A DNA stretch of 64,000 bases, taken from Adiantum capillus-veneris (Eukaryota > Streptophyta > Polypodiopsida > Polypodiales > Pteridaceae). The position numbers were made by a program, and so were the translations under genes. Below the pieces are notes generated by a model. It saw only the letters and a program-made list of their open reading frames with translations. It was not told the origin of the DNA and searched no databases. This document shows, piece by piece, positions 45,007 to 55,160 of this stretch; position 1 is the stretch's first letter; each line of letters begins with the position of its first letter. Where the stretch lies: the NCBI GenBank assembly GCA_014529385.2, contig CM043964.1:137649029-137713028 (forward strand). Direction: 5' to 3'.

Positions 45007-46425
45007 ATGTTTTTGAGATCGGAAAAACAAATCAACACCAGACACCTAAATTTAGCGGATCAAACGAGTGTTGCATCAACGGAGGAGAGTGTAAACCAAG
45101 GGATAGTACGATCGTTAGAGCCGGTCCTTGAAGAAGGCGTCTCCGATACTTCTTCAGAGAGATCTTCTAAGTATTTCACAGAACACTTGGGACAATTAAA
45201 ACTAAACGGAACAGAAAACATGGCAGCATGACCATCAGACCCCTCGGCCACACTAAAGCTATTGTTCATCAAGTATAAATATGACAACAAGCAAGGTGCC
45301 AAGATATACAAAGATGGTATGGACCGCTACTGTGTGAAAATAGAAGATAGACCAAGTGAGTTCAGGGACTTAGTGCCTGTGAGCTATAGCGGTGACAGGT
45401 ACCTAGATGATGAGGGTATCATGTACTTGGTAGTCCTGAATCCTAACATTGTAGACAAGTAGGGATTGATGGGCACAAAAGCCAAAATAGACGAGGAACA
45501 TGAGAAAAAGGCACCAACAATGAGCTTACCTAATGCGAGATTAAGGCGAGAAAACAAAATGTTAAGAATCGACACGGATAATGTCTACTTGGAATTATAC
45601 AAGTATAATAATGGAGAGCAAGATCTCTATTATAGATGCGAGGAACCCTACGTCGGGGAGATGACTAAGCAGAAAAGACTTTATGTCTTCACCTACACAG
45701 AGGGAGCGGAAACAAAAATTGCAGCATACGACAAGTATGGAAGACGATATGCAGCAATCGATAAAAAAGAGTTAGAAGGATATACGTAATTTGGGGGACC
45801 ACTTCACCAGTACTATGTCACTCCAAGCCCATTAAGACTAGCACCTACAACAGTCGTGCCAGAACAGTTGACCACAGGTGGAGGGAAGACTCATGTAGCT
45901 GATTCTTTCAGTCGACCTCATTATTTGATGCCAAGCCCCATGGGAATATTACATTCCGGAGAATCAATGGCTACGAATTGAGGTAGTGCAGTTCCTATCT
46001 CTACACATGCGGGTGTAGGTCCGACATTTACAGCCACCCCATCATATTTGCCTCCTAGTAGTAGATTTGGGGCGAGGGAGCCAACGAGAGCAACCTACGA
46101 CCTTCGTGATGCACGAGAACGATTAAGGCGAGACACGGGAGCAATGAGATTGACCACAAACCATAGACGGATCAGGCCATCCCAAGTAGCGAAGTACATG
46201 CCGAAGAAGTATAGAGGATCGGGGGATCCATATGCCCATGTATCGCTCTTCAAGCAAGTCTTAAAAGCAAAACAGATCACTGATTTCCATACTCAATACG
46301 AGGGATTCGGGCTGACCTTGGAAGGGATAGCCTTAACATGGTTTCAACCTTTAAACCCTGAAACTTGTCCGAATATTGAACATGTATTGCGCGATTCGCG
46401 GAAGAATTCTCAAAACGGGGTATAA
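45007..46425 (+). pseudogene. E1 gag, N-terminal and capsid part, with four in-frame stops
   Basis: One reading frame from 45007 to 46425 is interrupted at about 45229 (TGA), 45460 (TAG), 45787 (TAA) and 45979 (TGA). The text between is continuous (IKYKYDNKQGAKIYKDGMDR, LEQYKYNN-type repeats, then SSRFGAREPTR, KYMPKKYRGSGDPYAHV, TDFHTQYEGFGL and ALTWFQPL). The last part is a gypsy capsid motif and aligns with E2 near 54490. Each stop is one C-to-T change from CGA, CAG/CGG or CAA. The roughly 250 codons before the capsid motif are not recognised. Confidence 0.72.
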
Positions 46426-46883
46426 AGCATAATACTTTATCACAGATATACGCTTTTAAACAAAGGGAGAATGAAAAAGTGAAGGAAGCAACCTTGAGAT
46501 TCAAGCAATACATTGAGAGATGCCCGAGGAGGGAATTACCGCAGGACGAGAGATTGTCTATGCTCTTCGTTGAAGGACTTAGGAATGAAACCTTGAAAAA
46601 GGACCTTCACTTGAAGGCATGTAGTACATTTCAACAGGTTACAAGGGAAGTGTTATATCTTGTTGATAACTGCAAAGCATATGGGGAAGTGTCAGAGGAT
46701 ACTGATTCAGTAACCAGTGGCTCTTCATCGATTAAAAGCGAACCCTCTACCAAGAAAGATGCTAAGGCATCCTTGATGTCGACAGCTGATCAATTGATAG
46801 AGGAGGTCATGAAGAGAATGCAACAACATATGAGATCAAATCCAGTGATGAGACAGACTCAGACGAGGAAGTGTGACATATGC

Positions 46884-46906
46884 GGGGGGGGGGGGGGGGG
46901 GGGGGG
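46884..46906 (+). repeat. 23-base G run inside a zinc-knuckle coding sequence
   Basis: The run replaces Gly codons between CDIC and HPTPWC. It causes the frame change between the segments on either side. Confidence 0.9.
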
Positions 46907-47417
46907 ATCATCCAACGCCGTGGTGCACACAACAGCCGAAAGCACCAGTTGCGAATGGACAAGTATTGAAATGGTGCACCATAGAACAAAAATGGACAAA
47001 TCATAGCACAGAAGAGTGTTTTTATAACAAAAACTATGTGAGGGAAAGATCGTATGGACCTTCAGCAGGACCATCCCAACCACCTCCTCCAAGATATCAA
47101 GTTGGACCAAATATGAATCTAGTAGCAGGAGCAGACAGACCTCAACCTGTGTTGGGTCAACAACCTCCATTACCACAAGAAAATAGGGCCATGATTAGGT
47201 ATGCTCAACCTTGTGAAGCATCACCAGGAACAAATAGTACACTTCAAGTTCCTTATTATGAGGAACCGAATGAGCCTTACGCAACGGAACCTGAATCACA
47301 AATGTACGTAGACGAAGCCTACCAACCGTGGGGAAATAGAGAGGGTATGGCACCATCAACGTATGTAGCACAACCTTCGAGAGATCAATATTTGTTATAC
47401 GAAAGAACGTTAATGTT

Positions 47418-47653
47418 CATTGCAAACCAGAATTACAAACCAAGAGGATATCCTAATAGAGCAGGACAACCTATGGGACCACCTCCTCAAAATCAAACAC
47501 CAATTGGACTGTGCTATAGATGTGGAAGTACGGATCATTGCAAACCAGAATTGCAAACCAAGAGGATATCCTAATAGAGCAGGACAACCTATGGGACCAC
47601 CTCCTCAAAATCAAACACCAATTGGACTGTGCTATAGATGTGGAAGTAACTGT
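47418..47653 (+). repeat. 118-bp tandem duplication in E1 gag
   Basis: 47418-47535 is repeated almost base for base at 47536-47653 (one A/G difference noted: AATTACAAACC versus AATTGCAAACC). It duplicates the linker NQN(Y/C)KPRGYPNRAGQPMG and the first half of the CYRCG knuckle, shifting the frame since 118 is not a multiple of three. High identity means this is recent. Confidence 0.92.
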
Positions 47654-48919
47654 CCTTTCAAAGGCAAAAGAGTGAAATTTTTTGGGTTTTGTGACGGATC
47701 TGGTGTGAATCACATATTGCCAGATTGCCCAAAGAATCTGGACAACAAGGGAAAAGTGACTATGAATATTGTGGGGGTGATACCAAGTGCAAGCAGCGGA
47801 TCAGAAACCGATCCCATGATCCAAATCAATGCGATAACCAGAGTCCAAGCCAAGGACTTAAGGAAAAACAAGTCCGTGGAGGAAAAGGTAGAGTTGCCTA
47901 TACCCACAGAAAATGAGAGTTTATCTGTGAGAACCCAACGAAAATCCTGGAAGGCGAAACAAGACAGGATGAAAACAAGAAGGGTGAACAGCCAAATTGC
48001 CATGCAAAACGAATTGCATGAAACGAAGGAGCAACTCAAACAAGAGAGAGAGAGTAAAACTGATGAGGTTAACAACAAGCCGAGGAAAGAGTCCTTAGGA
48101 GGACAGTCTTGGTTGACAAAGTGCTAGAGCCGTTAGATGCTCTATTACAAGCGTACGAAGCAAGGCTAAAAACAAACCAAACTTTAGAGCAGAGATGGTT
48201 AACTTATCCTCAACCAGCAGTGGAAACAAAGTGTTTGGAAATGTGTAAACATCTCATTGAAACAGCCCAGGCGTTGATGGAACCTAAGATGGTTAGAACC
48301 CCAAAACAAGAAGTGTTGATTCACAAAGAGCGAGAAAAACTAAAAATCGATGAACCAAAACAAGTAAACGAACCCAGGCCTGAAACGATATTGTCACTGG
48401 ATCAGCGAGTGGTGCCGAAGACGATTGATGACGCTAAGTCAATGACGATAATGCCAATTCCAGAAGTTGAAGAACAATGGCCACAACACTTATGGAAAAC
48501 CATTAGAAACAGAAAGAACGGAAGAGTGACGTTACAGTCTGCTCCAATTCCTGAGATTAACCTGGATAATGGATTTTATCCAGCCGATATACAATCGTTG
48601 TATGGGGATGCGGGAACGGAGGTTTGAGTGGAAAGAAAAGCCGAATCCTTGAAAACCCTGCCTTCATTTATAGGTGAACATGAGACACAATCGAAGATAA
48701 GGTTAGTTCCATCCCAGATGAGAACTATTCCACATATGGTTGACTCAAAAAGTCTTCAAGAGATGCGGTTGACACCTATAACATGCACAATCATGCTGTC
48801 CGAACTCTTGAGAGTCAGACCACACTTATGGGAAGACATGAGGAAACATTTGGAGCACAAAGGAGTAAAGATTCCTCTTCCGACAAACCCTACGGGAGAA
48901 GAAAACAAACGGGAAAGTC
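47654..48919 (+). pseudogene. E1 second knuckle and gag-to-protease spacer
   Basis: CDGSGVNHILPDC resembles the second knuckle (E2: CIQCLKNGGHFPKDC), then NKGKVTMNIVGVIPSASSGS, a Lys/Glu-rich coiled linker, and frames 48109-48627 and 48628-48919. The latter are homologous to E2 56390-56770 (LxSAPxxE, DxQSLYGDxG, LKTLPS, ITCTIMLSELLRVRPHLWED). The spacer is unusually long (about 450 codons) and conserved between E1 and E2, but of unknown function. It is interrupted after 48919 by a copia insertion. Confidence 0.72.
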
Positions 48920-49125
48920 TGAAGTCGCGGAGCGGAGCGTGGATCGACTCTCACACACATACAGAGATACACAGTACACAAAGAACTCTGTTTGAAGGGT
49001 TATCTCCCAAAAACTTATTATCCACAAAAGAATATGTGAGTATATACAAAGAGTTAGAGGTAAGTGAGTTAGGCGGGCGGGCGGCCATATCCATATAAGA
49101 GGCCACTTGGGCTTTAATCCCAACA
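48920..49125 (-). repeat. 3' LTR of the copia derivative
   Basis: 206 bp, lacking a 10-bp ATAGTGATAC-like segment present in the other LTR. Confidence 0.93.
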
Positions 49126-49209
49126 ACCTCCCACTTAAAGTCCAATGTGGCACTTTTAGTAACTGTAAATCTATGAACATAAATGTACAAAGATTTACAT
49201 GGCTGCCAT

Positions 49210-49788
49210 CTATCCAATGCCCAATAACTCACGACAATGCACAAAGCTCTCTCCTGGAAGTCCCTTTGTGAGTAGATCACCAGGATTGTCCTTGGTGTGG
49301 ATCTTCAACAATTGTATCTGCTTGTCTTCAAGTACTTCCTTGATGAAGTGATATTTCACATCAATATGCTTAGTCTTCGAATGGAACACTGGATTCTTTG
49401 CCAATTGTATAGCACTTTGACTATCACAATATAACTCTGGCATATCTACTTTGATTCCCAAGTCTGCTACCAATCTCCCAAGCCAAATAGCTTCTTTGCA
49501 TGCCTCATTTGCTGCAACATACTCAGCTTCTGTAGTAGACTGCGTAACACAATCTTGTAATCGAGATCGCCATGATATGGCACCTCCAGCCAATGTAAAG
49601 ACATAGCCTGATGTAGATCTCCTCTTATCCAAGTCTCCTGCATAATCTGAGTCAGTGTATCCTTTGACACTCAAATCCTGACTACCATAGCATATGCGCA
49701 TACTCTTTGCATTTTTTAAGTATCTCATGATACCTTTCACTGCCTCCCAATGTTTCTTGCCGGGATTTGACATATATCTGACTAATCA
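49210..49788 (-). pseudogene. Copia RNase H domain of the deletion derivative
   Basis: The intact frame (49210-49773, 187 codons) starts inside the RT/RNase H connection (YMSNPGKKHWEAVKGIMRYL) and carries YTDSDYAGD, RRSTSGYVFTLAGGAISWRS, QSTTEAEYVAANEACKEAIW, LYCDSQSAIQLAKNP and FHSKTKHIDVKYHFIKE. All expected acidic residues are present and no stop interrupts it. Because RT is gone and the frame differs from gag-PR, it is not made as part of a functional pol. Confidence 0.88.
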
Positions 49789-50938
49789 AGCTCTTTCGGA
49801 TTGCTGGAACATGTCTGACATTCTTGAGCCATAAAGAAGAGCCATTCTGAAACTTCAACTGCACATCTCCCACTCCAAGTATGTCACAAACCTTGTCATT
49901 GCCAAGTCTGACATAATCTTTAGTAGTCACATATGATGTAAACCACTCTTTGTGCGGAGAAACATGTAAAGATGCCCCTGAGTCGATAATCCAATCACTC
50001 ATAGCATGTCCATCCTCTGCAGTCAAGAAAACAGAATCAAGATTGCTTGTGAGGAAGATGTCACCAGCTGCTATACCAGAATCACTGTCTGAACCAGATC
50101 CTGTGACATTCACCTCTTCAATCTTCACTAAACTCTTCTTTTCATCTTGCTCAGAACTCTTTGTTTTGCCTTTTTCTTGTTTCCACTTCGTACAGTCTCT
50201 CTTCATGTGACCCTTCTTGCCACAATGGTAGCATTCTATGTCATCCTTTGACTTTGAGTCACGAGACTTACTTCGGTTTTGTGCCTTCTTACCCTTCTTC
50301 TCTTTAGACTGTTGTCTCCCTCGAACGACCAAAGCACTATTGCCTTTGTCTTTGTCAATGTTCTTCCTGTTCACTTCCTTTGTGAGCAAGCTGCCTTTTA
50401 CATTGGCACTTGTAAGACCTTCTGGCGCGACATAATTACTTAACGCTGTACGAAAAGTATCCCAACTGTCTGGCAAAGTGATTAAGAGAAACATAGCCTT
50501 CACTGAATCTGGAAAGACTATCTCCTGTGTTGTTAACTGACTAAAAATTGTGTGGAATTCATTGAGATGATTCGACATGGCTGTCCCTTCCTTCATCTTC
50601 AAATCCACCAATTTCTTGAGCCAGTAAATCTGAGAAGCAGCACTTTGTTTCTCGTACATACCACATAGCTTTTGCCATACGCCATACGCTGTAGTCTCTT
50701 CTGCTACGTTGAAGTAAACATTTTCTGCCAGTGTCAGCATGATTGTGGAACAAGCTAACTCGTCAAGCTCTTCCCACTCATCTTCAGCCATACCTTCTGG
50801 TCTCTCCCCTTTGAGCTTCAGTGGCTTCACTTGTTTTTTCTGCACCAAAACCTGCCAAATCTGCTTCTTCCAGAATGGAAAGTTTGTGCCATCCAGCTTC
50901 TTTATGTTGTAAAGAGTCTCACTTTGAGAAGATGCCAT
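49789..50938 (-). CDS. Copia gag-protease polyprotein (intact up to the deletion)
   Basis: Start chosen at MASSQSETLYNIKKLDGTNF (50938), the usual copia gag start; an upstream in-frame ATG at 51037 would add 33 hydrophobic residues. Capsid text (FPFWKKQIWQVLV, LACSTIMLTLAENV, LDKLxxLKMKEG-like) leads to a basic linker and the knuckle CYHCGKKGHMKRDC, then the protease loop DWIIDSGASLHVSPHKEWF and VRHVPAIRKSLIS. About 380 codons without a stop, much better kept than the other copia copies here. It ends at the deletion point, running out of frame into RNase H sequence. Could still supply gag and protease. Confidence 0.85.
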
Positions 50939-51039
50939 ATCTGCCAAAATGTTTACTTCTGGGAAAAATTCGGCAGAGTTTCCCTGTAAACTGGCCTCTG
51001 TACACAGTAAACAAGCTGTAAATAACAAGCTGAACACCT

Positions 51040-51993
51040 CTCCTCAGGAACTGTCAGTATTTTGAAAAAATTTGACAGAGTCTCCCCTGTAAACTGAGCT
51101 CTGGAAACCAAAAGATAGCTCAAAAAACAATCATAAATAGCTGACCAATGACAAATCTGAAAATCTCTGTAATATGCTGTCCTGTAAGCATAAACTGTCT
51201 CCTGTCTGGGCGATGACAGAACCTGTATCTATCTCAAGACTGAACCTTGAACAATGCCTCAACGGCCTGACGCATAAGATGCAATCCAGTGTCTACACAA
51301 AGTCATACATACTATGGGATAAAAGTCGCCGAAGAGGATGCGTGTAGAGGGGAACTCCAGCAACCTAATCCACCTCACACTGGGTAACCCAGCCCCCAGT
51401 GCTTGGCTTCAAAAAATCTCACACACGACCCTCACAGATGGCTCAACAAACTGCCCAAAACTAGCATACATCCTACAATAGACCAATCACTGTCCTATGA
51501 CCGTTGCGGCGATCTGTTTGCTAGCGTGACTCACAACTAGCAGACCCACAATCACAGTACATCAATCTGCAATACATGCCAGTGGTGTCAAGCCGTCGTA
51601 TGGCCACACCTCCCCTGGAACCTGGCAAGCACAAGAAGTAGCAATGCAGACTGTAATATATATATCTGATGATATATATGTGTACCTGGTCTATAGATGA
51701 TGCTTTGAAGACGAATGAGTGATGTATGTTGATGCCGATATCGATGCCAACCACCTCCTGCTTGCCAATCTACACAAGACGGATTTCCTTGCGCCTGAAA
51801 TCTATCTTCTGCTGTAGTGCTCAGAATGAAATTCTGAGGGCATAAACAGCTTCGAAAAGGGGGTAAAACTCCAGGACACCTCAGGACACCTGCTGGAAAA
51901 GCTCTCGGAATGCCGAGTGTAAATTTCCAAGCTCCGTCTCCAGAATCTGCCCGAAAAGTGCACGCAAGCGCGATTACGCAAATACGCACTGAC
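51040..51993 (-). other. Leader of the copia derivative
   Basis: About 950 bp between the primer site and gag, with no supported ORF. Such long leaders normally hold packaging signals, which cannot be recognised by eye. Confidence 0.6.
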
Positions 51994-52010
51994 CTTCGCT
52001 CTGATACCAA
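51994..52010 (-). promoter_or_regulatory. Primer-binding site, initiator tRNA-Met
   Basis: The minus strand reads TTGGTATCAGAGCGAAGG directly after the 5' LTR, a perfect match to the plant TGGTATCAGAGC site. Confidence 0.92.
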
Positions 52011-52011
52011 T

Positions 52012-52227
52012 TGAAGTCGCGGAGCGGAGCGTGGATCGACTCTCACACACATACAGAGATACATAGTGATACACAGTACGCAGAGAACTCTGCTTGAAGG
52101 GTTATCTCCCAAAACCTTATTATCCACAAAAGAATATGTGAGTATATACAAAGAGTTAGAGGTAAGTGAGTTAGGCGGGCGGCCGGCCACATCCGTATAA
52201 GAGGCCACTTGGGCTTTAATCCCAACA
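52012..52227 (-). repeat. 5' LTR of the copia derivative
   Basis: 216 bp, paired with 48920-49125 and followed by TSD AAGTC. Confidence 0.93.
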
Positions 52228-52299
52228 AAGTCAGCCCAAAGCCCAACCAGTGCCCATAAACAAGGTCGGAGATTATTGTGAAGGCGAGGAGGGTAATAC

Positions 52300-53500
52300 A
52301 ACCTTACCTGTTGAATATTAGGATATAAAAACGATAGCTATCCTGGACAGTGGAGCGTGAGTGGCGATTGCTACAAAGCAAATCTGGGAGAAATGGGGCC
52401 GTCCAGCTCTCAAGAAAACGAGAATGAAACTGCAACTCGCAGATGGGTATGTAGAGAGACCATTGGGAATCCTGGACCAAATAGTTGTATTTTCGTGTGG
52501 AATTAACTATGAGCACACCTTTGTTGTGGTGGATTTTGGAAAAACGAACAACTTTGATATTATTTTGGGACGACCTTTTATGCGTCAACTCAAAATGATA
52601 CAAGATTGGGGGTACGACCAAATCTACCTAAGGTACGAAGAGCTAATAACAAAAATCAACATGAAGGATCACAGCTATAGAGACGTTGCAAAAACACCAG
52701 TGCAAGAATTTAACTCAACCACTGTAAATGAAAAAGAAATACCTGCATGGATGCAAACGAAAGTGCATGTCTGGATGTGTGGAGCATCTGATTGTGGAGA
52801 CATAATCAAAGAGGAATGCGTTTTGGAAAGATTTGTAGAAAATGAAGCTTCTCTCTCGGAACCTTTCTTAGAACATTTATTTGAGCCATTCGGGTGGACT
52901 CAAATATTGTCAACCTTGGACGTATGTATTAACGAATGCACACCTACCAAATTTTGTGACGAAGAAGGATACGACCTAGCAACGTTGCAAATGTCTAGCG
53001 TCATCCTTGAGTCAGGATCGGAGAGCGAGGAACAAGAAGAACCACCACCCGAGATCGAGTGTAAAAGAATAATTGATGAGATATCTGTAGTGAACGATAG
53101 GAATCGAACGGAGGAGGAATTCACGGATTCACTAAGCTGTGACCTTCCATCACTAGACGATGAAATCCAACTGATAGAGGCTGATGATGAAAGATCAAGT
53201 GCATCAGAGACGAATAGGAAATACAGGTCGAGACAAGACAGGTTTTACGAGTTTCCTAACCAAAAACCTAGTCGACAGGAGAGATATAAATCCAAGAGAA
53301 CGAGAAAATCAAGGGCGAATAAGCATAATCCGATGCCTCTTGTCATTGACAAAACGGATTATCTAAAGCTTGTCGAAGCTGATGATTGTGTCAAGGACGA
53401 GGTCATAGGCCGGTTTATCAAAACTAAACCGTGGAAAAACAACAAGAAAAACAGACACGAAAAGCAAACAACTAAGCTGCAAGAAGGGGGGAAAACAGGG
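52300..53500 (+). pseudogene. E1 aspartic protease and long protease-RT spacer
   Basis: DSGA is encoded at 52346-52357 and immediately followed by a TGA (52358-52360) where E2 has Asp. The open frame from 52361 gives MKLQLADGYVERPLGILDQI, SCGINYEHTFVVVDFG and FDIILGRPFMRQLKMIQDW, the rest of the retropepsin fold. A spacer of about 350 residues follows with KDHSYRDVAKTPVQEF, VWMCGAS, EPFGWTQIL and an acidic/basic tail (SRQDRFYEFPNQKPSRQERY), all with counterparts in E2. The spacer is conserved between two diverged elements, so it was probably functional. I recognise no domain in it. Confidence 0.82.
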
Positions 53501-54366
53501 TCTGGAATGACCAAAACAGAGAGGAAAACAGAGTACAATAAGCTTAAGCGAACCCTCAGAGACATATGGACGACTGGCTTTGAAACAAATGAGGACACGA
53601 GTTCTGACAAGATGGATGCACCTTCCCATTATAAGAAGTATACCATACAAGATAAGAAAATCATAGTACAACAACCTATGAGGGAATTGAAGGAACCGGG
53701 TACATCGTACGACGGTCCTGAAAAAGCCAAACAAATAGATCTAGCGGAGCCAGGAGAAGATCCAAAACCTGCATATATTGCCACGGATCTTACTGAAGAA
53801 GAGAACAAGCTTTTGGTAGCTACTCTGAAACAGTATAGAGATGTGTTTGCATGGTCATACAAAGATCTTAAGGGGGTGGATCCAAGTATCTGTCAACACA
53901 CAATACCCCTTAAGAATGACGCCAAACCCAGCAGACAACGTCCCTATACTTACAATGAAACGTTTGCGAAAAAGATCAAGGAGGAGACATATAAACTTAA
54001 AGAGGTAGAGTTTATTTACGAAATTGAGCACACCGATTGGGTTTCACCAATTGTGGTGGTCCCGAAGAAAAATGGAAAGTTAAGAGTGTGCGTCAATCTC
54101 AAGAAAGTGAACGCTGATACAATTCGGGACAACTATCCCCTACCCATTACTGATCATGTAATAGAAAGGGTGGCAGGCAAAGAGTCTTATAGCTTCTTAG
54201 ATGGATTTTCGGGTTACAACCAACTCGCAATAAAGCCAGAGGATTAGTACAAAACAGCTTTCACAACTGAATGGGGTATTTTTGCATTCCGGGTAATGGC
54301 TTTTGGCTTAACAAATGCACCAGCCACATTTCAAAGGGCTACATGAGTCACTATTTCCAACAAACT
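53500..54366 (+). pseudogene. E1 reverse transcriptase, N-terminal half only
   Basis: FAWSYKDLKGVDPSICQHTI, PSRQRPYTYNETFAKKIKEE, DWVSPIVVVPKKNGKLRVCV, DNYPLPITDHVIERV and YSFLDGFSGYNQLAIKPED, then TAG (54245-54247), then YKTAFTTEWGIFAFRVMAFG, LTNAPATFQR and, one frame over, MSHYFQQ. The catalytic YMDD region never appears. At about 54366 the text changes to gag of E2. Confidence 0.85.
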
Positions 54367-54369
54367 GGT

Positions 54370-55160
54370 TTTAAGGACTCGGAACAGGACCAACTCCCAG
54401 AAGACCTGGAGTTGAACCAAATAGACGTGTCAGACCAGCTGATTTTTAAAAATGGGTCAGAAAATACACTTGATCAGGGGATCGATATGACCACTTAGCA
54501 AGCTTTAAGCAAGTGCTAAGAGTAGAGCGTATATTCGATTTCCATACTCAATTCGAGGGGTTTGGAATGACATTAGAAGAAAAAGCTTTGACATGGTTCC
54601 AAAACATTCCACCAAGGTCAATCATGGACTTGAACACATTAGCTCAATGATTTGTAGCTGCTTGTTCCAAAACGAGGATTAAACACAATATGGTAGCTCA
54701 AATCTACAGCTTCAAATAGAAACATGGTGAGTATGTTAGGGATTGTGCAACTCGAATGAAACAATACATTGCCAGATGCCCAGAGATGGAGATACCTACA
54801 GAAGAACGACTTGTATCCTTGTTTCTAGAGGGACTTCTAAACAAAGAACTTCATGTTATACTCTATAGTAAAGAGCATACAACCCTAGAAGCGTGTGTGT
54901 CTGATGCTATTGACCTAGGGGACAATTGCGAGATCTTCAATGAAGAGGATGTCCCTAAAGATAACCAAAGCGAGAAGACAACATCCACAAAACCAGCACA
55001 AATGGGAACGGTTGCGGCACCACTCTCAATCATAAAAGATATGCTAAAAAGGATGAACGACATGATGAACAATATGCAAAAAGCGCCTATGAGAGGACTA
55101 GGACAAGGGATACCTCCACAGGGACAACCAATTAGGCCACAAAAATAGTGTGAAATTGAG
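54370..55160 (+). pseudogene. E2 gag, 5'-truncated, capsid part
   Basis: In one frame from about 54395, RRPGVEPNRRVRPADF leads, with two stops, to GDRYDHLASFKQVLRVERIF, DFHTQFEGFGM, ALTWFQNI, then (54756-55148) MKQYIARCPEMEIPTEERLV, LFLEGLLNKELHVIL and ACVSDAIDLGDNCEIF. It is homologous to E1 gag at 46160-46700. The N-terminal part matching E1 45007-46050 is absent, so E2 starts inside gag. Confidence 0.78.

Larger units (their letters stand above)
46395..47660 (+). pseudogene. E1 gag, capsid C-terminus and zinc-knuckle part
   Basis: After a frameshift near 46388 the frame gives FAEEFSKRGIKHNTLSQIYA, then RFKQYIERCPRRELPQDERL and FVEGLRNETLKKDL (capsid). A knuckle follows that reads CDIC-Gly(n)-HPTPWC, its Gly codons swollen into a 23-G run (46884-46906) that shifts frame. 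Then come a Pro/Gln-rich linker (DRPQPVLGQQPP, also in E2) and CYRCGS. The segment contains a 118-bp tandem duplication. Confidence 0.75.
48920..52227 (-). mobile_element. Copia internal-deletion derivative with perfect TSD
   Basis: Direct LTRs 48920-49125 (206 bp) and 52012-52227 (216 bp) start TGAAGTCGCGGAGCGGAGCG and end AATCCCAACA. The TSD AAGTC (48915-48919 and 52228-52232) is exact. I count about seven substitutions and one 10-bp gap between the LTRs, so it is moderately young. On the minus strand it holds gag, protease and then RNase H. Most of integrase and all RT are missing at a clean junction near 49780. It sits in the spacer of E1, which reads on at 52233. Confidence 0.93.

Noticed and set aside
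51588-52301. 237-codon minus-strand ORF across the copia 5' LTR
   Set aside because: It crosses LTR, primer site and leader, where no coding is expected, and has no known domain.
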